Below, in pieces: positions 16,121 to 23,886 of a stretch of DNA of 64,000 bases. Each line of letters opens with the position of its first letter. Position 1 is the first letter of the stretch. The stretch comes from Catellatospora vulcania (GTDB taxonomy: Bacteria; Actinomycetota; Actinomycetes; Mycobacteriales; Micromonosporaceae): NCBI RefSeq assembly GCF_009720385.1, contig NZ_WARX01000001.1:434001-498000 (forward strand). Reading direction: 5' to 3'. Made by a program: the position numbers and the translations under genes. The notes under the pieces were generated by a model. It ran no database searches, was not told the DNA's origin, and saw only the letters and a list, made by a program, of their open reading frames with translations.

Positions 16121-17650
16121 ATGACTAGCCAGCCTGAAACCCAGAGCGCACCCGCCCGCACCTACGAGGTGCGCACGTACGGGTGCCAGATGAACGTGCA
16201 CGACTCCGAGCGCATCTCGGGGCTGCTCGACGGTGCCGGATACGTCCGGCTCGACCCGGCCGCCGAGCCCGGTCGCACCCCGGACATCGTCGTTTTCAAC
16301 ACCTGCGCGGTGCGCGAGAACGCCGACAACCGCCTCTACGGCAACCTCGGCCACCTGCGCCCGGTCAAGGACAAGCACCCGGGGATGCAGATCGCCGTCG
16401 GCGGCTGCCTGGCGCAGAAGGACCAGGGCGAGATCGTCAAGAAGGCGCCCTGGGTCGACGTGGTGTTCGGCACCCACAACATCGGCTCGCTGCCGGTGCT
16501 GCTGGAGCGGGCCCGCCACAACGAGCAGGCCCAGGTCGAGCTGCTGGAGTCACTGGAGGTGTTCCCGTCGACGCTGCCGACCCGGCGCGAGTCGACGTAC
16601 TCCGGCTGGGTGTCGATCTCGGTCGGCTGCAACAACACCTGCACCTTCTGCATCGTGCCCGCCCTGCGCGGCAAGGAGAAGGACCGCCGCCCCGGCGACG
16701 TGCTCGCCGAGGTCGAGGCGCTGGTCGCCGAGGGCGTGCTCGAAGTGACCCTGCTCGGCCAGAACGTGAACACGTACGGCGTCGAGTTCGGCGACCGGCT
16801 GGCGTTCGGCAAGCTGCTGCGGGCCACCGGGCAGCTGCGGGACAAGGGGCTGGAGCGGGTGCGTTTCACCAGCCCGCACCCGGCGGCGTTCACCGACGAC
16901 GTGATCGAGGCGATGGCCGAGACGGACAACGTCTGCCACTCGCTGCACATGCCGCTGCAGTCGGGGTCGGATGCGGTGCTCAAGGCGATGAAGCGCTCGT
17001 ACCGGTCCGACCGGTATCTGTCGATCATCGACAAGGTGCGTGCGGCCATGCCGGACGCGGCGATCACCACCGACATCATCGTCGGGTTCCCTGGGGAGAC
17101 CGAGGCGGACTTCGAGGAAACGCTGCGGGTGGTGCGGGAGTCGCGCTTTGCCAGCGCGTTCACGTTCCAGTACTCGATCCGGCCCGGCACGCCCGCGGCG
17201 ACGATGGACGGCCAGGTGCCCAAGGCGGTGGTGCAGGAGCGCTACGAGCGGCTCGTGGCCACCCTGGAGGAGATCACCTGGGCGGAGAACAAGCGGCTGG
17301 TCGGGCGCGAGGTCGAGGTGCTGGTCGCCGTCGGCGAGGGCCGCAAGGACCAGGCCACGGGCCGGATGTCCGGGCGGGCCCGGGATGGCCGGCTGGTGCA
17401 CTTCGCGGTGGCGCCGGAGCAGGTCGCGCTGGTGCGTCCGGGCGACATCGTGCACACCGTGGTCGACTACGCGGCCCCGCACCACCTGAACTGCGACGGG
17501 GCGCTGGTGTCGCACCGGCGTACCCGGGCCGGGGACGCGTACGAGGCGGGGCGGGTGGCGCGTACCGCCGGGGTGATGCTCGGCCTGCCCACCATCGGCA
17601 AGCCCCCCGTCCAGCCGACCCCGACCGACTCCGCCTGCGCCACCTGCTGA
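16121..17650 (+). CDS. miaB: tRNA-2-methylthio-N6-dimethylallyladenosine synthase MiaB
   Basis: 509-aa radical-SAM methylthiotransferase that adds the 2-methylthio group to i6A37 of tRNA. The N-terminal UPF0004 domain has the three auxiliary-cluster cysteines ([32 protein letters not shown]). The radical SAM motif is [13 protein letters not shown] (CxxxCxxC), and a C-terminal TRAM domain follows (residues ~390-460). The C-terminus is extended and ends in a Cys-rich tail (DSACATC). It acts after MiaA, encoded 11 kb downstream; in mycobacteria the two are closer, and here the ebo-type operon lies between them. Confidence 0.95.
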   Translation: MTSQPETQSAPARTYEVRTYGCQMNVHDSERISGLLDGAGYVRLDPAAEPGRTPDIVVFNTCAVRENADNRLYGNLGHLRPVKDKHPGMQIAVGGCLAQKDQGEIVKKAPWVDVVFGTHNIGSLPVLLERARHNEQAQVELLESLEVFPSTLPTRRESTYSGWVSISVGCNNTCTFCIVPALRGKEKDRRPGDVLAEVEALVAEGVLEVTLLGQNVNTYGVEFGDRLAFGKLLRATGQLRDKGLERVRFTSPHPAAFTDDVIEAMAETDNVCHSLHMPLQSGSDAVLKAMKRSYRSDRYLSIIDKVRAAMPDAAITTDIIVGFPGETEADFEETLRVVRESRFASAFTFQYSIRPGTPAATMDGQVPKAVVQERYERLVATLEEITWAENKRLVGREVEVLVAVGEGRKDQATGRMSGRARDGRLVHFAVAPEQVALVRPGDIVHTVVDYAAPHHLNCDGALVSHRRTRAGDAYEAGRVARTAGVMLGLPTIGKPPVQPTPTDSACATC

Positions 17651-17790
17651 CCCCGGCGCGCCCCGCGTCGGCCTGCACCGCTTCACACACCGGTCGGCAC
17701 TGGTCGGTCTTGCGGCCGGTGCGCGCACCGCGGCGACACTTGGTCCGTCGCGCAGTAGTCGCGAGGTCTGCCGCGCGGTCTGCCGCGCGG

Positions 17791-17871
17791 TGCGGGCGAA
17801 GATCGCTGTTTGCGGTCGAAACCTGCGGTCTGACCGCAGTTCTTGACCCGAAACGGCGATCTTCGCCCGCA
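17791..17871. repeat. AAACAGCGATC-family palindrome, copy 3
   Basis: 21-bp arms (17791-17811 and 17851-17871) with one G-U mismatch and the centre GGTCTGACCGC. It lies 140 bp past miaB. The 423 bp between miaB and the next gene also hold a 12-bp tandem repeat (GGTCTGCCGCGC, ~17766-17789), the B-family hairpin at 17894-17954 and the ebo operon promoter region; no further gene is seen. Confidence 0.8.
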
Positions 17872-17893
17872 CCCGGAGCGCCGGAGCCGGAGC

Positions 17894-17954
17894 GAACGTT
17901 AAGAAGGGCACCTTCTACATCGCAAAGCGATGGGAAGGTGCCCTTCCTTCGTTC
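17894..17954. terminator. AAGGGCACCTT-family hairpin, copy 1
   Basis: Outer stem GAAGGGCACCTTC (17903-17915) with its complement at 17934-17946, flanked by partly matching GAACG/CGTTC. An inner stem ATCGC-AAA-GCGAT lies at 17919-17931. It follows the A-family palindrome by 22 bp. The T-rich 3' side (CCTTCCTTC) suits a terminator after miaB. Confidence 0.75.
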
Positions 17955-18073
17955 GAAACGCGGGGGTGAGCTGCGACGATGATTCGCGAAACGCCGGTAG
18001 GTCCGAATCTGGGTAGTCTCGGCTAAATCGAGTAATCTGTCTTGGTTTCTCCTCCATCTCCCCGGGAGACCGC

Positions 18074-19207
18074 ATGCGAACAGGTGTTTGGCTGGTCGGT
18101 GGGCGGGGGTCGGTCGCCGTCACCAGCATGGTCGGAGCCGTCGCGCTGCGCGCGGGGCTCGCCGAGCCCACCGGCTGCGTCACGGAACTGCCGCAACTGC
18201 GGCACCCCCAACTGCCCCAGCTCGCCGACCTGGTGTTCGGCGGGCACGACGTGATCGCCACCCCGATCCTCAAGAAGGCCGAGGCGCTCGCCGACGCGGG
18301 TGTGCTGCCCGGCCGCCTGGTCACGGCCCTGCAGCCGGAGCTCGCCGCGCTCGACGCCGAGGTGCGTCCCGCACCGCGCGGGGCGACCCAGGCCGAGACC
18401 GCGGCGCTGGTCGCCGCCGACATCGACGAGTTCCGCCGCCGCCACGAGCTGGGGCGGGTGGTGGTCGTCAACGTGTCGTCGACCGAGCCCGCCGCCGAGC
18501 CGCACGAGGCGCACGCAGCCCTCGACGTGCTGCGCGAGGCCTTGCGCGGGCCGGTGCCGGTGCTGCCGCCCAGCTCGCTGTACGCGTACGCGGCGTTCAC
18601 CGCCGGGTGCTCGTATGTCGACTTCACGCCTTCGACCGGGGCGCGGCTGCCGGCGCTGTCGCAGCTGGCGTACGAGCGCGGCGTGCCGTACGGCGGGCAC
18701 GACGGCAAGACGGGGGAGACCCTGGTCAAGTCGGTGCTCGCGCCCATGTTCGCGATGCGCGGCCTGGATGTGCGCAGCTGGTCCGGCGCGAACCTGCTCG
18801 GCGGCGGGGACGGGGCCAACCTGGCCCAGCCCGCGCCGAACGCGGCCAAGGCAGCCAGCAAGCAGCGGGTGCTCGCCGAGACGCTGGGCCACCAGCCGCA
18901 GGGCGACACCCGCATCGAGTACGTCGAGGACCTGGGCGAGTTCAAGACCGCCTGGGATCTGATCACGTTCCGCGGGTTCCTGGGCACCGCGATGCGGATG
19001 GAGTTCAGCTGGCACGGCTGCGACTCGGCGCTGGCCGCCCCGCTCGTGCTGGACCTGGTCCGGCTCACCGCCGCCGCGCACCGCGCCGGGCGTTGCGGAC
19101 CGCTGCCGGAGCTGGCGTTCTTCTTCAAGGACCCGCTCGGCGACGTCGAGCACGGGCTGTCCGCCCAGTTCGACGCCCTGGTCCGGATGGTCGAGGGCCT
19201 GGCGTGA
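18074..19207 (+). CDS. Inositol-3-phosphate synthase-family protein, first gene of ebo-type operon
   Basis: 377-aa homologue of myo-inositol-1-phosphate synthase, the NAD-dependent cyclase of glucose 6-phosphate. The N-terminal Rossmann loop reads GVWLVGGRGSVAVT. The catalytic-core signatures GGHDGKTGETLVKSVLAP, GANLLGGGDGANL, ASKQRVL and LAFFFKDPLG are all recognisable, so activity on a sugar phosphate is likely. ATG 18074 follows GGGAG by six bases. Its TGA stop overlaps an in-frame GTG of the next reading frame (GTGA). It stands where classical ebo clusters carry EboD, a dehydroquinate-synthase-like cyclase, suggesting that it supplies the cyclitol for the pathway. From memory Streptomyces coelicolor has the same set near SCO3238-SCO3243. 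Confidence 0.82.
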   Translation: MRTGVWLVGGRGSVAVTSMVGAVALRAGLAEPTGCVTELPQLRHPQLPQLADLVFGGHDVIATPILKKAEALADAGVLPGRLVTALQPELAALDAEVRPAPRGATQAETAALVAADIDEFRRRHELGRVVVVNVSSTEPAAEPHEAHAALDVLREALRGPVPVLPPSSLYAYAAFTAGCSYVDFTPSTGARLPALSQLAYERGVPYGGHDGKTGETLVKSVLAPMFAMRGLDVRSWSGANLLGGGDGANLAQPAPNAAKAASKQRVLAETLGHQPQGDTRIEYVEDLGEFKTAWDLITFRGFLGTAMRMEFSWHGCDSALAAPLVLDLVRLTAAAHRAGRCGPLPELAFFFKDPLGDVEHGLSAQFDALVRMVEGLA

Positions 19208-19309
19208 CCGCGCTGACCGAGGCGCAGCGCGCCGCGGCGCTGCCCGCCGCCCGCGCCCTGCGCGCCGCCCAGGGCCGGCGCATGACCGCTCGCCGCCCGC
19301 GAGAAGTGA

Positions 19310-19355
19310 ATCTTGTGCGGTTGAGGTCGTCAGAGCGACACGAACTGCACAAGAT
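19310..19355. repeat. ATCTTGTGC inverted repeat in the 5' region of eboC
   Basis: Arms ATCTTGTGCGGTT (19310-19322) and AACTGCACAAGAT (19343-19355), one G-U mismatch. They lie in the 257 bp between the inositol-phosphate-synthase stop and the ATG of the UbiA protein. That stretch is open in the UbiA frame from GTG 19204. Its first ~27 codons are uniformly G/C-ending, and the repeat itself breaks this bias, as expected for an inserted element. Confidence 0.65.
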
Positions 19356-19464
19356 CCATGGTCGGGGGGTGCCGGGCGGGCGCGGAGCGAGCGCCGAGGG
19401 AGCCGTCGCCGCGGCTCCGGCGCGCGGCTCGGGCAGCCGCTGGGCGGGCAGCCGCTGGGCGGGC

Positions 19465-20319
19465 ATGGTGCGCGACCTGGCTGAGCTGGTGCGGGCACCC
19501 GCGGCGCTGTCGGTGCCGGGGGACGTGATCGCCGGGGCGGCGGCCGCGGGAACGCTGAACCGGCGCACGCCGGGGCTGGCGGCGGCGTCGGTGTGCCTGT
19601 ACTGGGCGGGCATGGCCGCCAACGACTGGGCCGATCGGGACCTCGACGCGGTCGAGCGGCCGGAGCGGCCGATCCCCAGCGGACGGGTGTCGCCCCGGGC
19701 CGCGCTCGGCCTGGCCGCCGGGCTGACGGCTGCCGGGGTGGGCCTGGCCGCGTGGGCGGGCGGCCGCCGCGGGCTGGCCACCGCGGTGCCGCTGGCCGCC
19801 ACCGTGTGGGCGTATGACGTGAAGGCCAAGAACACCGCGGCGGGACCGGCCGTCATGGCCGCCTGCCGGGGGCTGGACGTGCTGCTCGGCGCGTCGACCG
19901 GGCGGGCCGCGAAGGCGCTGCCCGCGGCGCTGACGGTGGCCGCGCACACGTACACCGTCACCGCGCTGTCGCGGCGCGAGGTGTCCGGCACGGACGCGAG
20001 CCTGCCGGTGGCGACGCTGGCCGGGACGGTGGCCGTCGCCGCGACCGCGGCCGGGGCGAGCCGGCAGAAGGGCTGGCGGGCCGTGCTGCCCGTGGCGCTG
20101 GCCGGCTGGTATCTCACCCACTACGGCCGGGCGCAGGCGCGCGCGGCGGCCCAGCCGGACGCGGCCCGGGTCCGCGCCGCCGTCGGCTCGGGCATCACCG
20201 GCCTGCCCACGTTGCAGGGCACCCTGGCCGCCCGGACCGGGGCAGGTGTCACCGGGCTGGCGCTGGCCGCTCTCGCGCCGCTGGCCCGGCGCCTGGTCCG
20301 GAGGATCTCGGCCACATGA
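19465..20319 (+). CDS. eboC: UbiA-family prenyltransferase EboC-like (SCO3242 family)
   Basis: 284-aa integral membrane prenyltransferase with 7-9 hydrophobic segments. The first Asp-rich motif NDWADRDLD binds prenyl diphosphate through Mg2+, and RPIPSGRVS follows as in the UbiA family. The second motif is the EboC-type YDVKAKN. It presumably prenylates a small cyclic or sugar-derived acceptor at the membrane. ATG 19465 begins MVRDLAELVRAPAALSVPGD, the family start. The frame is open back to GTG 19204, which overlaps the previous stop, so an 87-residue longer form is possible; it would contain the inverted repeat and a duplicated GSRWA. Its stop overlaps the next ATG (ATGA). Confidence 0.8.
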   Translation: MVRDLAELVRAPAALSVPGDVIAGAAAAGTLNRRTPGLAAASVCLYWAGMAANDWADRDLDAVERPERPIPSGRVSPRAALGLAAGLTAAGVGLAAWAGGRRGLATAVPLAATVWAYDVKAKNTAAGPAVMAACRGLDVLLGASTGRAAKALPAALTVAAHTYTVTALSRREVSGTDASLPVATLAGTVAVAATAAGASRQKGWRAVLPVALAGWYLTHYGRAQARAAAQPDAARVRAAVGSGITGLPTLQGTLAARTGAGVTGLALAALAPLARRLVRRISAT

Positions 20320-21821
20320 ACCTGCGCTTCGGGTACGGCACCAACGGCTTCGCCAACCACCGCCTCGGCGACGCGCTGGCGGTGCTCGCCGACCTCGGCT
20401 ACGACGGCGTCGCGCTGACCCTCGACCACCACCACCTCGACCCGTACGCCCCCGGCCTGGCCCGCCGGGTCTCCGGCCTGGCCACCCGGCTGATGGAGCT
20501 GGGCCTGTCCGTGGTGATCGAGACGGGCGCGCGCTACCTGCTCGACCCGCGCCGCAAACACGCGCCGACGCTGCTGCACGACGAGCGTGAGGTGCGGCTG
20601 GACTTCCTGCTGCGCGCCGTGTCCATCGCGTCCGACCTGGGTGCGGAGGCGATGTCGTGCTGGTCGGGGGTGCGCCCGCCGTCGGTCGATCCGCAGCTGG
20701 CCTGGGACCGGCTGGTCGACGGCTGTGCGCGGCTCACCGAGGCGGCGTCCAAGGCCGCGGTGCCGGTCGGTTTCGAGCCGGAGCCGGGCATGTTCGTGCA
20801 GGACCTGGCGGGGTGGCGGACGCTGCACCGGGCGCTGGGCATGCCGCGCGCGTTCGGGCTGACCCTCGATCTCGGGCACTGCCGGTGCCTGGAGCCCGAG
20901 CCGGTCGCCGACTGCGTCGTGGCGGCCGCGCCGTGGCTGGTCAACGTGCAGATCGAGGACATGCGCCGGGGCGTGCACGAGCACCTGGAGTTCGGCGAGG
21001 GCGAGATCGAGTTCCCGCCGGTGCTGCGGGCGCTGGCCGACATCGGATACCGCGGCCTGGTCGGGGTGGAACTGCCCCGGCACTCGCACGCCGCCCCGGA
21101 CGTGGCAGGGCGCTCGCTGACGTTCCTGCGCGCCGCCGCCGGGCAGTCCGGTGGCGCGGCCGACCGTGCCCCCACGCTGGGGCAGCGTGCCCCGGGGCAG
21201 CGCCGCCCGGCCGGGGCGGTGCCCGCGCCGGAGGTGCTGCGGGCAGCCCTGGCCGCCGTGGACGACGGCGGCTGGCTGGACGAGGCGCTGCGCCGGGTGG
21301 CCGCCGACCCGTCCGTGATCAGCCGGCTGTTCCCGGCCGCGGCCCGCCGATGCGGACGGGGCGAGGTCCTGCCCGGCTGGACCGCCGACGAGGCAGCCCG
21401 CGCGGTGCTGCTGGCCACGCTGCCCGCCGAACGGGCGGTGGCGCAGGCCCGCGCGCTCTACCGGCACGGCGACGCCGCGGAGAAGCGGGCCGTGCTGCGC
21501 GCGCTGCCGCTGCTGCCGGTCGGCGCGAGCGCGGTCGAGCTGCTGCATGACGCGATCCGCACCAACGACACCCGGCTGGTCGCCGCGGCGCTGGGCCCGT
21601 ACGCGGCACATCTGGACGCCGCCGCCTGGCGCCAGGCCGTCGTCAAGTGCGTGTTCATGGGCATCGCGCTGACCTGCGTGGACGACCTGGACCACCGGGC
21701 CGACAGCGAACTCGCCGCGATGCTGGCCGGGGTCGCCGACGAGCGCCACGCCGCCGGGCGCGAGCTGCCCGCCGACGCCGCGGCGCTGCTGGCCCGGCTC
21801 AAAGCCGAGAAGGGGATCTGA
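20316..21821 (+). CDS. eboA: TIM-barrel sugar-phosphate isomerase-like / EboA fusion
   Basis: 501-aa two-domain protein. Residues 1-~275 are a xylose-isomerase-like TIM barrel (FGYGTNGFANHRLGDALAVL) with metal-ligand candidates in VGFEPEPGMFV, LTLDLGHC, EDMRRGVHEHLEFGEGEIEF and VGVELPRHSH. Residues ~305-500 are an EboA domain (RALPLLPVGASAVELLHDAIRTND, AVVKCVFMGIALTCVDDLDHRAD, ERHAAGRELPADAA), which is a stand-alone protein in cyanobacterial clusters. A Gly/Arg/Pro linker joins them. It overlaps eboC by ATGA and eboB by one base. The fusion suggests that EboA works directly with a sugar-isomerase step. Confidence 0.82.
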   Translation: MNLRFGYGTNGFANHRLGDALAVLADLGYDGVALTLDHHHLDPYAPGLARRVSGLATRLMELGLSVVIETGARYLLDPRRKHAPTLLHDEREVRLDFLLRAVSIASDLGAEAMSCWSGVRPPSVDPQLAWDRLVDGCARLTEAASKAAVPVGFEPEPGMFVQDLAGWRTLHRALGMPRAFGLTLDLGHCRCLEPEPVADCVVAAAPWLVNVQIEDMRRGVHEHLEFGEGEIEFPPVLRALADIGYRGLVGVELPRHSHAAPDVAGRSLTFLRAAAGQSGGAADRAPTLGQRAPGQRRPAGAVPAPEVLRAALAAVDDGGWLDEALRRVAADPSVISRLFPAAARRCGRGEVLPGWTADEAARAVLLATLPAERAVAQARALYRHGDAAEKRAVLRALPLLPVGASAVELLHDAIRTNDTRLVAAALGPYAAHLDAAAWRQAVVKCVFMGIALTCVDDLDHRADSELAAMLAGVADERHAAGRELPADAAALLARLKAEKGI

Positions 21822-22669
21822 TGCGCATCTTCGACCCGCACGTGCACATGACCTCACGCACCACCGACGACTACGAGGCGATGGCCGCCGCCGGGGTGCG
21901 TGCCGTGGTGGAGCCCGCGTTCTGGCTGGGCCAGCCGCGTACCAGCCCGGGTTCCTTCGCCGACTACTTCGACGCGCTGATCGGCTGGGAGCCGTTCCGG
22001 GCCGGGCAGTTCGGCATCCGGCACTTCGCCACGATCGCGCTGAACCCGAAGGAGGCCAACGACCCGCGCTGCCGCGAGGTGCTCGAACTGGTCCCGCGCT
22101 ACCTGGACAAGGACGCAGTGGTCGCGGTCGGGGAGATCGGGTACGACTCGATGACGCCGCAGGAGGACCACGCGTTCGCGGTACAGCTGGGGCTGGCGGT
22201 GGAGTTCGATCTGCCGGCGCTGGTGCACACGCCGCACCGGGACAAGGTACGCGGCACGCAGCGCAGCCTGGACGTGGTCAAGGAGTCCGGCATAGACCCG
22301 GCCCGGGTGGTCATCGACCATCTCAACGAGGTGACCGTCGAGCTGGTCCGCGACAGCGGGTGCTGGCTGGGCTTCTCGATCTATCCGGACACCAAGATGT
22401 CGCCGCCGCGCATGGTGGAGCTGCTGCGCCGCCACGGCACCGAGCGCATGCTGGTCAACTCGGCGGCCGACTGGGGCCGCTCCGACCCGCTGCTCACCCG
22501 GCGCACCGGCGAGGCGATGCTCGCGGCCGGGTTCAGCGACGACGACGTGGACCGGGTGCTGTGGCGCAACCCGGTCGAGTTCTACGGCCAGTCCGGGCGG
22601 CTCGACCTGTCCGACGCGGACGCGCCCGCCGACTTCGCCGGGAACTCGATCAAGCGGGGTGGCGCCTGA
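21821..22669 (+). CDS. eboB: TatD-family metal-dependent hydrolase EboB-like
   Basis: 282-aa amidohydrolase-fold protein. The N-terminal metal motif is FDPHVHMTSRT (HxH). Later come GEIGYDSMTPQEDHAF (Glu ligand), LVHTPHRDK, VIDHLNEVT and VNSAADWGRSDPL (Asp ligand), the order seen in TatD-related hydrolases of ebo clusters. It probably hydrolyses a phosphoester or amide intermediate of the pathway. ATG 21821 overlaps the eboA stop by one base (TGATG), as does its own stop with eboE, giving tight translational coupling. Confidence 0.85.
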   Translation: MRIFDPHVHMTSRTTDDYEAMAAAGVRAVVEPAFWLGQPRTSPGSFADYFDALIGWEPFRAGQFGIRHFATIALNPKEANDPRCREVLELVPRYLDKDAVVAVGEIGYDSMTPQEDHAFAVQLGLAVEFDLPALVHTPHRDKVRGTQRSLDVVKESGIDPARVVIDHLNEVTVELVRDSGCWLGFSIYPDTKMSPPRMVELLRRHGTERMLVNSAADWGRSDPLLTRRTGEAMLAAGFSDDDVDRVLWRNPVEFYGQSGRLDLSDADAPADFAGNSIKRGGA

Positions 22670-23886
22670 TGCGGCTGTTCCATCCCGACGGGCAGACCGT
22701 GCACCTGAGCTACTGCACCAACGTGCACCCGGCCGAGGACCTCGACGGCATCGTGGCGCAGCTCGACACGTACGGCACCGCGATCCGCCGGGAACTGGAC
22801 GCGGATGTGCTGGGGCTGGGCCTGTGGCTGGCCGCGCCCGCGGCGTCCGCGCTGGCCGCCGAGCCGCACCTGCGCCGCACGCTGCGGCGGGAGCTGGACT
22901 CGCGCGGGCTGGAGGTGGTCACCCTCAACGGGTTCCCGTACCAGTCGTTCCAGGCCGAGGTCGTCAAGCACGCGGTGTACCACCCGGACTGGACCACCCC
23001 GGAGCGGCTGCGCTACACCCTGGACCTGGCCGTGGTGCTGGCCGACCTGCTGCCCGACGACGCGGTGCGCGGCTCCATCTCGACGCTGCCGCTGGCCTGG
23101 CGCGAACCCTGGGACACCGAGCGCGCCGGCACGGCCGGGCGGGTGCTGGACGAGCTGGCCGACGGCCTGGCCGCCATCGCCGGGCGCACCGGCCGCACCG
23201 TGCAGGTCGGCTTCGAACCCGAGCCCGGCTGCGTGGTGGAGACCACCGAGCAGGCCGCCCGGCTGTGGGCCGGCATGGACGGCGACTGGCTCGGCGTATG
23301 CCTCGACCTCGCGCACCTGGCCTGCGCGTGGGAGGAGCCCGCCGAGGCGCTGTCCCGGCTCGCGCGGGCCGGGCTGCCGGTGATGAAGGTGCAGGTGTCC
23401 GCCGCGCTGACCGCCGACGACCCGGTCGCGGCCCAGGCCGTGCTGCGCGGCTACGACGAGCCGCGTTTCCTGCACCAGACCCGGGGCTCGCGCGGCGAGG
23501 CCGCCGACGACCTCGGCGAAGCCCTGGACCGGCTGCTGCCGCGCCCGCGCCGCACCCCGCAGCCGTGGCGGGTGCACTACCACGTGCCGCTGCACGCCGA
23601 ACCGGCCGCGCCGCTCGGCAGCACCCTGCCCGAGCTGCGGGTCGCGCTCAAGGAGCTGTTCGGCGGGCCGACCGCGGGCTGCGACCACGTGGACGTGGAG
23701 ACGTACACCTGGAACGTGCTGCCCCCGGCACAGCGGCCGGTCACCCCCGCGCAGCTGGCCGCGGGGATCGCGGCGGAGCTGGCGTTCGCCCGCGACGAGC
23801 TGATCGCGCTCGGGCTGACCCCGGGCGGCCCGACCGCGCCGCTGGAGATGATGGAACTGCAGGAGGTCCGCCCGTGGACACCGTGA
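22669..23886 (+). CDS. eboE: Metabolite traffic protein EboE
   Basis: 405-aa xylose-isomerase-like TIM-barrel protein of the EboE family. Diagnostic segments are LSYCTNVHPAEDLDGIVAQL at the N-terminus, TLNGFPYQSFQAEVVK, VGFEPEPGCVVETTEQ, CLDLAHLACAWEEP and a C-terminal WRVHYHVPLH with DVETYTWNVLP. Metal-binding residues of the isomerase fold appear conserved (E of FEPEPG, D/H of LDLAH). In Nostoc punctiforme the ebo cluster is needed to move scytonemin precursors to the periplasm; the enzymatic role of EboE is unknown. Starts with TGATG; the next gene begins 13 nt before its stop. Confidence 0.87.
   Translation: MRLFHPDGQTVHLSYCTNVHPAEDLDGIVAQLDTYGTAIRRELDADVLGLGLWLAAPAASALAAEPHLRRTLRRELDSRGLEVVTLNGFPYQSFQAEVVKHAVYHPDWTTPERLRYTLDLAVVLADLLPDDAVRGSISTLPLAWREPWDTERAGTAGRVLDELADGLAAIAGRTGRTVQVGFEPEPGCVVETTEQAARLWAGMDGDWLGVCLDLAHLACAWEEPAEALSRLARAGLPVMKVQVSAALTADDPVAAQAVLRGYDEPRFLHQTRGSRGEAADDLGEALDRLLPRPRRTPQPWRVHYHVPLHAEPAAPLGSTLPELRVALKELFGGPTAGCDHVDVETYTWNVLPPAQRPVTPAQLAAGIAAELAFARDELIALGLTPGGPTAPLEMMELQEVRPWTP

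Noticed and set aside
17766-17789. 12-bp tandem repeat GGTCTGCCGCGC as a CRISPR or replication iteron
   Set aside because: Only two units occur, with no spacers or leader; probably a local slippage duplication.
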